43,237 bases of DNA, taken from Labilithrix sp. (GTDB lineage Bacteria > Myxococcota_A > Polyangia > Polyangiales > Polyangiaceae). Position 1 is the stretch's first letter; the number at the start of each line of letters is the position of its first letter. Under the pieces are notes generated by a model, which worked only from the letters and a program-made list of their open reading frames with translations, was not told where the DNA came from and did not search any database. Below, one piece after another: positions 25,804 through 35,224 of the stretch. Where the stretch lies: assembly GCA_019637195.1 (NCBI GenBank), contig JAHBWA010000072.1:1-43237 (forward strand). The letters are read 5' to 3'. The translations under genes were made by a program, and so were the position numbers.

Positions 25804-26981
25804 TGCGCTCGCGGTGGCGTCTCGGGCCTGCGGTCGGTGCGCTCCTCTTGGCGCTGGCGGCGCTCGCCGCCCTCGCGACGCCGGCGCGCGCGCTCGAGCG
25901 GAACTTCGCGGGCTCCGCGCAGCTCGACTACCACTTCGTCCCGACGTCGAGGCAGGCGAAGGCGTTCCCGAGCGCCTTCGACGGCTTCACGATGGAGCTC
26001 GCGGGCAAGCTCGCCGTCGACTTCTCGGAGAGGGTCTCGGCGAACATGAAGGTCTGCTTCGGCTGCCACGGCTTCGAAGCGGACATGATGTATTTCGACT
26101 TCCGTGTCGCCGACGAGCTGAACTTCCGCGTCGGGCGCTTCAGCCCGAGCTTCGGAGCGTTCAACCTCCGGCACGATCCGGCGAACCACCGCCTGAGCGA
26201 CAAGCCGCTCCCTTACGACATGGGGCGCATGCTCCGGATGCGGCAGTGGAACATGAGCGTCCTGCCGAGCCCGTTCCCCGACAACGGGATCGAGATCGAC
26301 GGCTCGACGTTCATCGGCCAGTCCACGCAGCTCGACTACGCCGTCTACGGCGTGACGGGCTTCAAGGCCGACGCGCGCCCGCTCGACGTCGACTTCACGC
26401 TGTCGCGGAGCCCGGTGACTTACTACGTCGACAACAACGCGCGCCCCACGGTCGGCGGACGCGCTGCGCTCACGCACCGCCTCGGTGAGTCGAGCGACGT
26501 CACGCTCGGCGCGAGCGGCATGTTCGGGACGTACGATCCCGAGAACCGGCAGACGTACCTCATCTACGGCGCGGACCTGTCCTTCCGGTTCGGGGACACG
26601 AACCTCCGCGCGGAGTACCTCGCGCGGCGCACCACGTTCGACACGTCGGACGCGGCCGCCTTCAAGTACGTCGTCGCCGACGCGCGCGGCGACTTCTTCA
26701 TGAAGCACGGCGCCTACGCGGAGATCGAGCAGGCGCTCACGCCCGAGCTCGACCTGATCGGACGCGTCGACGGGATGCTCCGCATCGGCAACATCGAGGC
26801 GGCGAGCGAGCTCACCCGTCGCGCCGCCGTGCTGCGCTACACGGTCGGCACGGCGTACGCGATCGAGCGAGGGCTCCGGGTCAAGCTCTCGACCGAGCTG
26901 TGGGACTTCAGCAACCGCGACGTGACGTCCGGTCGGACGATCGACCTGAGCATGCACGCTGCGCTCGCCGGCTCGTTCTGA
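25803..26981 (+). CDS. Outer-membrane beta-barrel with embedded CxxCH motif
   Basis: A 392-residue protein with a signal peptide (AVGALLLALAALAALA, cut after ARA at ~30). The mature part is made of alternating 8-12-residue amphipathic strands with Tyr/Phe girdle residues, ending in F (…AALAGSF), the classic outer-membrane C-terminus. Strand-like pairs include SAQLDYHFVP, MELAGKLAVDFSERV, DLSFRFGDTNLRAEYLARR and GLRVKLSTELWDFSNR. A CxxCH motif (CFGCH, residues 85-89, bases 26055-26069) sits in a loop after the second strand. It is translated from the TGATG overlap with cytochrome B. It probably forms a pore or electron path with the two cytochromes. It could alternatively be a phosphate-selective/porin-type channel where CxxCH is not used for haem. 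Confidence 0.75.
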   Translation: MRSRWRLGPAVGALLLALAALAALATPARALERNFAGSAQLDYHFVPTSRQAKAFPSAFDGFTMELAGKLAVDFSERVSANMKVCFGCHGFEADMMYFDFRVADELNFRVGRFSPSFGAFNLRHDPANHRLSDKPLPYDMGRMLRMRQWNMSVLPSPFPDNGIEIDGSTFIGQSTQLDYAVYGVTGFKADARPLDVDFTLSRSPVTYYVDNNARPTVGGRAALTHRLGESSDVTLGASGMFGTYDPENRQTYLIYGADLSFRFGDTNLRAEYLARRTTFDTSDAAAFKYVVADARGDFFMKHGAYAEIEQALTPELDLIGRVDGMLRIGNIEAASELTRRAAVLRYTVGTAYAIERGLRVKLSTELWDFSNRDVTSGRTIDLSMHAALAGSF

Positions 26982-27028
26982 GGCCTCGACGTGCGAACGG
27001 CTGCGTGCACGCGTAGCCATACGCCGAC

Positions 27029-27066
27029 AAAAAGAGAGTGCCCAGGCGGCCTGACCACCTGGGCAC
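27029..27066 (-). terminator. Intrinsic terminator read on the minus strand
   Basis: GTGCCCAGG (27038-27046) and CCTGGGCAC (27058-27066) form a perfect 9-bp stem around an 11-nt loop. On the minus strand the stem is followed by TCTCTTTTT (complement of 27029-27037), a good T-tract. It would end the transcript of the gene at 27261-28631 about 200 bp after its stop. On the plus strand no T-tract follows. The region 27067-27260 holds nothing else I can support. Confidence 0.75.
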
Positions 27067-27260
27067 GGAGGGCCTGCGCGTTCGGGGGAGGGGGCTCGCG
27101 CAAGCCCGAGCTTTCGGACGGCGCCATCCATGCGCCATCACCTCATTCAACATGGGGACGCTCGCGCCGCGATCAAGACCCCCTACGACGAAATGGGACG
27201 CGGCGTTGGTGCCGCTGCGCAGGGCAACGCCCGGCTGCTCGAGCTCGAGCTCGCGACGAG

Positions 27261-28631
27261 CTACTTACGGCGCGGGGGATCGAGGTCCTCGGCCAGGTAG
27301 CTGAGGATGACCTCGTCGAGCGACTTGTCGCTCACGAGGTCGTCGCTGAAGATCGACGGCGACGCTTGCTTCGCGCTGGCGCCGAAGATCGCCGCGGGAC
27401 GAGCTGGAGCGTAGCGCCCCTCGCTCGCGGGCTTCTGGGTCGGCGTCCCCGGCGCGCGCGGCGGCGGCGCCGTGACCTGCCGTGGTGCCGAAGCGGGAGC
27501 GGGCCGCCCCGTCGGCCCACCCGGACGGCTGGGCTGCGGACGCGACGCGTCGTGCTCGGCGTCGGCGTCGACGGTGCGGTACGGCCCCGTTCGCGGCTCC
27601 TTCGCGAACAGGTTCTTCGGCGGGGGCGGCAGGTCCGCTTGCTGGAAGATCGGGCTGGCTCCCGTGTCGCGCTCGAGCGCGTCGAAGTCGAGCGTGAGCT
27701 CCTGCGCCGAGCGTCGCCGCTCCGGCTCGCGGGCCGTCTTCGGCTCGAGGTCGGGGTCGCGCCGCGCACCGCCCGAGGCTGCCGGATTGGTCACCGGGGG
27801 GAGCTCGTCGCGGAGCAGCGCTTCGACCTCCGGCGGGAGGGGCGGATCCGCGCTGAGCGGCAGGTGCGAGGCGCCCGCGCGGCGCCCTTCGTCGATCGTG
27901 ACCGGGGCGACGTCGTCGGTCGGTACGCCCCGAGGGGCCTCGGGGGTCGTGTTCGGGCTCGGCGACGCGTCGTCGACCTGGGCGGCGGGGTCGCGGTCGC
28001 CCGCGAGGGTCACGACCGAGACGACGGCCACGTCGTTGACCGCGACCTCGAGGTCAGGAGCGGCAGGTGTCGCCGGCGCGCTCGCCTCGGGGTACCTCGC
28101 TGGCACGCTCGCGGGCGTCGCATTTGCGCTCGCGGGCGTCGCGTTCGCGCTCGCGGGCGTCGCGCTCGCGCTCGCGGGCGTCGCCGTCGCAGGAGTCGCG
28201 GCCGTGGCGCTCACTGGAGACGCCGTAGCGCTCGCCGCGGCGGCGGCGGGAGCCGCGTTCGCGCTCGGCGACGAGCCCGTTGGCGCGGAGGCTCGACCTC
28301 CGACGGCCGCGGCGGTCGGAGCGACGACGGCGCCGGACGGCTTCTTCGCGCCGTCGACGAGCGCGTCGAACTGGCCGTCGCGCAGGGCGATGAACATCGC
28401 CTTGTGCTGCTCCTTCATGAGCGCGCGGACGGTCTCGCTCATGTTGTCGGCGCCGACGTGCTCGGCGTACGACTTTTTCACGCTCTTCAGGATGCGTCCG
28501 CCATCCATGAAGAGGTGAGTGATGATGTGCGGGTGGTTGACGCCCGAGTCTTCCGTCTGGATGTGGAAGACGCGCCCTCGGTGGCGGACGTTGTTGTTGT
28601 ACCCGAGGAGCGGCGACTGAAACTTGGCCAT
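27261..28631 (-). CDS. Unknown protein with conserved N-terminal domain and low-complexity tail
   Basis: The 456-residue protein begins MAKFQSPLLGYNNNVRHRGR. Residues 1 to about 95 look like a compact conserved domain (VFHIQTEDSG, HIITHLFMDGGRIL, ALMKEQHKAMFIALRDGQFD), which I associate with unnamed proteins of myxobacteria, though I cannot cite a family number. The rest is low complexity: a Pro/Ala/Thr-rich repeat zone with the 7-residue repeat ASANATP (28105-28188) and scattered acidic and basic stretches, ending with a more ordered C-terminal ~50 residues (GASAKQASPSIFSDDLVSDK, then EVILSYLAEDLDPPRRK). No signal peptide or membrane segment. Transcription probably ends at the terminator at 27029-27066. 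Confidence 0.7.
   Translation of the reverse strand: MAKFQSPLLGYNNNVRHRGRVFHIQTEDSGVNHPHIITHLFMDGGRILKSVKKSYAEHVGADNMSETVRALMKEQHKAMFIALRDGQFDALVDGAKKPSGAVVAPTAAAVGGRASAPTGSSPSANAAPAAAAASATASPVSATAATPATATPASASATPASANATPASANATPASVPARYPEASAPATPAAPDLEVAVNDVAVVSVVTLAGDRDPAAQVDDASPSPNTTPEAPRGVPTDDVAPVTIDEGRRAGASHLPLSADPPLPPEVEALLRDELPPVTNPAASGGARRDPDLEPKTAREPERRRSAQELTLDFDALERDTGASPIFQQADLPPPPKNLFAKEPRTGPYRTVDADAEHDASRPQPSRPGGPTGRPAPASAPRQVTAPPPRAPGTPTQKPASEGRYAPARPAAIFGASAKQASPSIFSDDLVSDKSLDEVILSYLAEDLDPPRRK
28105..28188 (-). repeat. 21-bp coding tandem repeat (ASANATP unit)
   Basis: Four units of 21 bp at 28105-28125, 28126-28146, 28147-28167 and 28168-28188 differ at only a few bases. They keep the frame of the 456-aa protein and encode a 7-residue Ala/Ser/Thr/Pro repeat, so this is a coding low-complexity expansion. 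Confidence 0.8.
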
Positions 28632-28735
28632 CCGAACCGACTCCCGACAACCGTAACACGGCTCGGCGCTCGCGGTCGCCTCTGGCGCGGCGCCCGCGTT
28701 TTTGGCTCCTCGGCCGTGTGGGTGCGAGGCGTCTT

Positions 28736-28791
28736 CGCGCTCGGTCGGCGTCGCCCGCCGGGGCTCGAGCGCGCTCGGTCGGCGTCGCCCG
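28736..28791. repeat. Two-copy 22-bp repeat after purL
   Basis: Perfect copies of a 22-bp sequence (core CTCGGTCGGCGTCGCCCG) at 28736-28757 and 28770-28791, period 34. They lie in the 200-bp gap between the minus-strand purL stop (28832) and the next minus-strand gene. The core shares CGCTCGGTCGG with the repeat after the LysM gene. Confidence 0.75.
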
Positions 28792-28831
28792 ACGCGGGTT
28801 CAGGCGCGCCGATTGGCGTCCTCCGCCGGAG

Positions 28832-31225
<2,394 letters not shown>

Positions 31226-31290
31226 GAGCGCCCTCTTAGCCGGTCCGATCCGGCGGGTCGAGGGGGCGCAGGCGCGCGCCGTCGCATCGC

Positions 31291-31427
31291 CGCCGGCGGG
31301 ACGCGCCGCGCGGGCGCGAGCTCGCGGCTCGGGCGCCGCGCGAGGCGTCCCGGTGCGCACCGGGGCGCCCTCGCGCCGTCGCCGGGCGCGCTGGCTCGGC
31401 CGAGCCCCGCGGGCACCGCGCGCCCGG
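31291..31427. other. Cluster of perfect inverted repeats between purL and hypA-like gene
   Basis: The 234-bp divergent region holds several perfect dyads: GCGAGCTCGC (31316-31325), CCCGGTGCGCACCGGG (31349-31364, 16 bp), GGCTCGGCCGAGCC (31393-31406, 14 bp), and an outer stem CCGGGCGCGC (31382-31391)/GCGCGCCCGG (31418-31427) around the last. GGGACGC (31298-31304) can also pair with GCGTCCC (31345-31351) in competition. It may be a structured leader for hypA or an operator region. High G+C raises chance matches, so confidence is moderate. Confidence 0.45.
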
Positions 31428-31459
31428 ACGGGTCCGCTTCTTGTTGGTCGAGCTTCGAC

Positions 31460-31693
31460 GTGCACGAGCTGTCGCTGATGGATGAGGTCGTCGCCGCGGT
31501 GACGCGTGAGCTCCGCGGAGCCCGCGTGCACCTCGTGCGGCTCGTGGTCGGGCTGCGGTCAGGGGCGTCGCCTCGCGCGCTGCGGTCGTGCTTCGAGGTC
31601 TGCGCCGCCGGCACGCCGCTGGCGGGCGCGGCGCTCGACATCGTCGAGACGGACGGCGACGAGCTCAGGCTCGAGGAAGTCGAGGTGAGTTGA
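31460..31693 (+). CDS. HypA-like nickel chaperone lacking the zinc ribbon
   Basis: The 77-residue product starts MHELSLMDEVV from GTG. It keeps the N-terminal Met-His-Glu nickel site (His2, Glu3), the helix and the strand LVRLVVGLRSGASPRALRSCFEV that match HypA/HybF. HypA is usually ~113 residues, with a zinc ribbon of two CxxC pairs between the halves. Here GAALDIVE goes straight to TDGDELRLEEVEVS, so the ribbon is cleanly missing while the C-terminal strand (like ELRVKEIEV of normal HypA) remains. The stop is immediately followed by the hypB ATG. It may be a nickel-delivery protein for a hydrogenase or another nickel enzyme elsewhere in the genome. Confidence 0.8.
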   Translation: MHELSLMDEVVAAVTRELRGARVHLVRLVVGLRSGASPRALRSCFEVCAAGTPLAGAALDIVETDGDELRLEEVEVS

Positions 31694-32473
31694 ATGTGCA
31701 CGACGCGCGGCCCCGAAGGCGAGAGCGGACACGTCCTCGTGCGCGAGCGGAGCGATCATCACGACCACCGCGGGCGCGCGCTCGCGCCGCGCGAGGGCTG
31801 CGTGCGCGAGGTCCGGACGGTGCGCCTCGAGCGTGAGCTCTTCGCCGGCAACACCCAGGTCGCAGCCCGCACGCGACGCCTCCTCGCGGACATCGGGGTG
31901 ACGATGGTGAACCTCATCGGCGCTCCCGGCGCCGGCAAGACGTCGCTCCTCGAGGCGACCGTGCCTCGCCTCCGCGCCGCCGGCGTCGCGTTCGCCGTCT
32001 TGCAGGGCGACCAGACGACGGACCTCGACGCGAAGCGCATCGGCCGCGCCGGCGGCCGCACGCTCCAGGTCAACACGGGCGCGGGCTGCCACCTCGACGC
32101 GGCGATGGTCGCCGACGGGCTGAGCGCCCTCGCGCCGGAGCCCGGGAGCGTCGTCTTCGTCGAGAACGTCGGCAACCTCGTCTGTCCTGCGCTGTACGAC
32201 CTCGGCGAGCTCGCGCGGGTGGTCGTGATGAGCGTCACCGAGGGCGAGGACAAGCCGCTCAAGTACGCGCAGGCCTTCCGCGCCGCCGATCTCTTCGTCC
32301 TCACGAAGACCGACCTGCTCCCGCACGTCGAGCTCGACCAGGCTGCTTGCGTCGCGAACGCCCGCCGGGTCAATTCGCGCCTCCCCGTGCTGCCGCTCTC
32401 CGTCACGCGCACGCGCGCCGACGGGATCGACGCGTGGTGCGCCTGGGTCGAGCGGACGGCGCGCAGGCCGTGA
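31694..32473 (+). CDS. hypB: Hydrogenase nickel incorporation GTPase HypB
   Basis: HypB is a GTPase that delivers nickel to [NiFe]-hydrogenase precursors together with HypA. The 259-residue product starts MCTTRG with a His-rich stretch (SDHHDHRG, 20-27), a possible metal store. The P-loop GAPGAGKT is at 76-83, then GDQTTDLDAKR, the G-domain metal site TGAGCHLDA (Cys132-His133), VFVENVGNLVCPA, VMSVTEGEDKPLKY and the base-specificity motif LTKTDLLPH. The fold and length match HypB. ATG begins one base after the hypA-like stop. No hydrogenase structural genes or other hyp genes are in the window, so the client is elsewhere, possibly a hydrogenase or a urease-like enzyme. Confidence 0.95.
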   Translation: MCTTRGPEGESGHVLVRERSDHHDHRGRALAPREGCVREVRTVRLERELFAGNTQVAARTRRLLADIGVTMVNLIGAPGAGKTSLLEATVPRLRAAGVAFAVLQGDQTTDLDAKRIGRAGGRTLQVNTGAGCHLDAAMVADGLSALAPEPGSVVFVENVGNLVCPALYDLGELARVVVMSVTEGEDKPLKYAQAFRAADLFVLTKTDLLPHVELDQAACVANARRVNSRLPVLPLSVTRTRADGIDAWCAWVERTARRP

Positions 32474-32544
32474 TCGAGCGCGACCGCGCGTGGAGGAGCG
32501 GGTCCACCTTCCGCGCGCCGGACGCCCGTGGTAACCGGGCCGCA

Positions 32545-33237
32545 ATGCAGGCCGCCGTCGTCATCTTCCCCGGACTGAACGCGGACGCCGAGATGATCCG
32601 CACGCTCGAGCTCGTGGGCGCGAAGGTCACGACGGTCTGGCACACGGACGCGGCGCTCCCCGCCGGGACGGACCTCGTCGCCATCCCGGGAGGGTTCAGC
32701 TACGGCGACTACCTCCGCTGCGGGGCGATCGCGAAGGTCGGGCCGATCATGAGGGCGGTCGCGGACCACGCCGAGCGCGGGGGCTACGTCCTCGGCGTCT
32801 GCAACGGCTTCCAGATCCTCACCGAGTGCGGTCTGCTCCCGGGCGCGCTGACGCGCAACCTGCACCTCCGCTTCGAGTGCCGCGACGTCTTCGTGAAGGT
32901 GACCGCCGACGGTCCGTTCTCGCCGCCGTCCGGCGAGGTGCTCCGCCTGCCGATCGCCCACGGCGAGGGGCGCTACCAGGCGTCCGCCGAGGTGGTCGCG
33001 CGCCTCGACGGCGAGGGACGTGTGGCGCTCCGCTACTGCGACGAGCGCGGCGCGGTCGGCGAGGAGGCCAACCCGAACGGCTCGGTCGCCAACATCGCGG
33101 GCATCTACGGCGGTCCGAAGAAGAACGTGCTCGGCCTCATGCCTCACCCGGAGCGCATGAGCGAGGCCTGTCTCGGCGGGACGAACGGGCGCGACCTCTT
33201 CGACGCTGTCGTGCGCGCGCCCCGCGCCGCGAGCTGA
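32545..33237 (+). CDS. purQ: Phosphoribosylformylglycinamidine synthase subunit PurQ
   Basis: PurQ is the glutaminase that supplies ammonia to PurL. The 230-residue protein begins MQAAVVIFPGLNADAEM and has the oxyanion region IPGGFSYGDYLRCGAIA, nucleophile Cys86 in GVCNGFQILTE, and the catalytic His201/Glu203 in LMPHPERM. Length matches stand-alone PurQ. ATG 32545 follows hypB by 71 bp and has a GTAACC element 7 bp upstream. It is on the opposite strand from purL with hypAB between them, an unusual separation of subunits of the same complex. Confidence 0.97.
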   Translation: MQAAVVIFPGLNADAEMIRTLELVGAKVTTVWHTDAALPAGTDLVAIPGGFSYGDYLRCGAIAKVGPIMRAVADHAERGGYVLGVCNGFQILTECGLLPGALTRNLHLRFECRDVFVKVTADGPFSPPSGEVLRLPIAHGEGRYQASAEVVARLDGEGRVALRYCDERGAVGEEANPNGSVANIAGIYGGPKKNVLGLMPHPERMSEACLGGTNGRDLFDAVVRAPRAAS

Positions 33238-33270
33238 GCGTTCTCGGCGGGCAGCGCGAGGCGCACCAGC

Positions 33271-33450
33271 GGTTCATCCCCGGCCGGCGGTCCGTCCCGG
33301 GCCAGCGGTTCATCCCCGGTCGGCGGTTCATCCCCGGCCAGTGGTCCACCCTGGGCCGGCGGTTCATCCCCGGTCGGCGGTTCATCCCCGGTCGGCGGTC
33401 CGTCCCTGGCCAGTGGTCCACCCTGGGCCGGCGGTCAGTCCTGGGCCGGC
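33271..33450. repeat. Ten-unit 18-bp tandem array after purQ
   Basis: Ten consecutive 18-bp units, exactly in register, from 33271 to 33450. Main type is GGTTCATCCCCGGTCGGC (three identical copies at 33307, 33361 and 33379), with variants starting GGTCCACC or GGTCCGTC. Units 4-5 and 8-9 share a higher-order pair. It begins 34 bp after the purQ stop. The last unit runs into the final codons of the minus-strand barrel gene (stop 33435-33437), so the array either entered that gene or seeded its end. It is not CRISPR: no spacers. Confidence 0.92.
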
Positions 33451-35069
33451 CCTCGCTCGCGCTCCTCGCGCCGCCGCTCTTCCTCGAGGACGCGCGGGTT
33501 GTACGTGGGCGACGGCGCGTTCGGGCGAGCCGGCGCGCGCGGCGTCGGCTTCGTGATCACCTCGCGGACGTCCTCGACGGCGCGCTTGATCGCCCGCAGG
33601 CTCGTCGATCCGGCGATGACGAACATGAGCTGGTACGTCCCGTGGCCGGTCGTCCCGACCTCGGGCGGGAGCTGGTAGGAGTTCACCGCGAGGCGCTGGC
33701 CCCAGCCGACGGAGACCTCCGCGCCGACGAGCAGCTCGCCGCCGGTGCCGTGCGAGCTGACGCCGATCGAGCCCGCCAGGCGATGCGTCTGGTGCGGGTA
33801 GTAGTTGAACAGGCTGCCGCCCTTGAGCGCGCCTTGCGGCACCGCGCTGAAGTCGGTGGACACGCCCGTGAGGACGCTCACGTGCGGTGACACGAAGACC
33901 TCGGCTCCGGCGGAGAAGTTGACGACGCCGCGGGCGCGCTCGGCGAGATCGAAGCGCGCCGGCCGATCGTCCACGACCCCGTCGACCGTCGTCACCTGGT
34001 GCCCCTCGAGCTCCGCGCTGTAGGAGTTGATGGGGAGCTGGTAGCTCGTGTCGAGCTCGGCGAGTCCCCACGAGCCCTCGACGCCGGTGCCGAGCGCGAG
34101 GCGGGGCGGTGAGCGCGACACGAACGAGCCCTGCGCCGAGACGAGCGACGCCTCGCTGCCGGCGCCGTCGAAGTAGGACTGCTGGTTCGCGCCGCCGACG
34201 CCGAAGACGTGCATCGACGGGCTCCGGAGCGACATGCCGACGGCCTGCTTGCCGAAGCGCAGCGTCGCGCCCACCGTGGCGTCGATCTGGAACGAGTCGC
34301 CGCGCGAGCCGCTGTAGAACATCGAGTTGATCGCGGAGGGCGCGGAGCCGTACGTGGTCGCCGTGGCCGCCAGCAAGCTGCGGTGGCTCGCGAGGCTCGC
34401 GTGGAGCGACGCGCCGATCGCGAGCGCGTTCGACACGTGCATCGCGTAGGTCGGCCCGGCCGCGAAGCGCGTGTAGCTCTGCGAGAGCGTCTGCGCCTGA
34501 CGCGACACGCTCGCGCCTCGGGTCTCGCTGAAGCCCTCGGCGGCGAAATCGAACGACTGGCTCGAGATCGTCGCGAAGCAGAGGCCGAGGCGCGCCTCGC
34601 GCGTGCGCGGATCCTTCTGCGCCTTCGCGAGGAACTTCACGTCGCCCATCCGGAAGAAGATGCAGAGGCTCGACGGCAGGGCGTTGAACTCGAGGTCGGT
34701 CATCGTCGTGTCGCCGAGGTCGAGCGCGCCGAACCTCGCGCGATCGATCGGGCCGGGCCGATACCAGCGCGGCGCGTAGACGAACGACACCGTGTAGAAG
34801 TTGACCGAGAACGAGAGGCGCTCGTCGTCGACGAGCACGGCGGTGGCGGGGTTGAGGAACGCCGCGGCCGCGTCCCGCCCGTAGGTCAAGCCGGTCCCGC
34901 CGAGGAGCTGCGAGCGGCCGCCGACGGGGGCGCTGCGATAGTTCGACTGCGCCCGGGCGTCCTCGTGGGCGGTGGCCCCGGCGAGGGCGGTCGCGACGAG
35001 CAGCGCGACGCGGCGACGACGGCTCCGGTCGTGTGGGCGCGGCGCCATCGGCGGCGGTTCGGGCGACAT
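33435..35069 (-). CDS. FadL/OmpP1-like outer-membrane beta-barrel protein
   Basis: The 544-residue product has a basic N-terminus followed by a hydrophobic signal segment (VALLVATALAGATA) and a cut probably after ARA. The mature N-terminus resembles FadL/OmpP1 barrels: RSQLLGGTGLTYGRDAAAAF LNPA pattern (the NPA loop near the plug), then many amphipathic strands (for example FSVNFYTVSFVYAPRWY). There are about 14 strand-like segments and a charged C-terminal region (RRREERERGPAQD) that is atypical for a barrel end and lies over the last unit of the 18-bp array. Substrates such as hydrophobic compounds are typical for the family but not shown here. Alternative start at 35048 (MAPRPHDRS) would shorten the basic N-terminus by seven residues. 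Confidence 0.75.
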   Translation of the reverse strand: MSPEPPPMAPRPHDRSRRRRVALLVATALAGATAHEDARAQSNYRSAPVGGRSQLLGGTGLTYGRDAAAAFLNPATAVLVDDERLSFSVNFYTVSFVYAPRWYRPGPIDRARFGALDLGDTTMTDLEFNALPSSLCIFFRMGDVKFLAKAQKDPRTREARLGLCFATISSQSFDFAAEGFSETRGASVSRQAQTLSQSYTRFAAGPTYAMHVSNALAIGASLHASLASHRSLLAATATTYGSAPSAINSMFYSGSRGDSFQIDATVGATLRFGKQAVGMSLRSPSMHVFGVGGANQQSYFDGAGSEASLVSAQGSFVSRSPPRLALGTGVEGSWGLAELDTSYQLPINSYSAELEGHQVTTVDGVVDDRPARFDLAERARGVVNFSAGAEVFVSPHVSVLTGVSTDFSAVPQGALKGGSLFNYYPHQTHRLAGSIGVSSHGTGGELLVGAEVSVGWGQRLAVNSYQLPPEVGTTGHGTYQLMFVIAGSTSLRAIKRAVEDVREVITKPTPRAPARPNAPSPTYNPRVLEEERRREERERGPAQD

Positions 35070-35224
35070 CGGCCGCTTGCTACTAGCAGCCTTCGCGGCG
35101 CGTCGGGCCCAAACCGCCCTCTGGGGTCTCGCCGCGGCGCCGGCGCCTCGGCGCTTGACGCGCGCGCGCCGCGAGCGGCAATAGAGGCCAGCCTCGTGGG
35201 CACCTGCCTCCGTTCTCGGCCAGC

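Noticed and set aside
27130..27300. Possible 56-residue plus-strand ORF (starts MRHHLIQHGDARAAIK)
   Set aside because: No ribosome-binding site, mixed codon use, overlaps the end of the minus-strand gene, and lies in its probable 3' untranslated region. Cannot be excluded but not supported.
33137..33421. Minus-strand frame encoding RPGMNR repeats
   Set aside because: It is the translation of the 18-bp array, open only because 18 is a multiple of three; no start context.
33271..33450. CRISPR array
   Set aside because: Units are directly adjacent with no unique spacers; no cas genes. The same holds for the arrays at 6261, 39226 and 42223.
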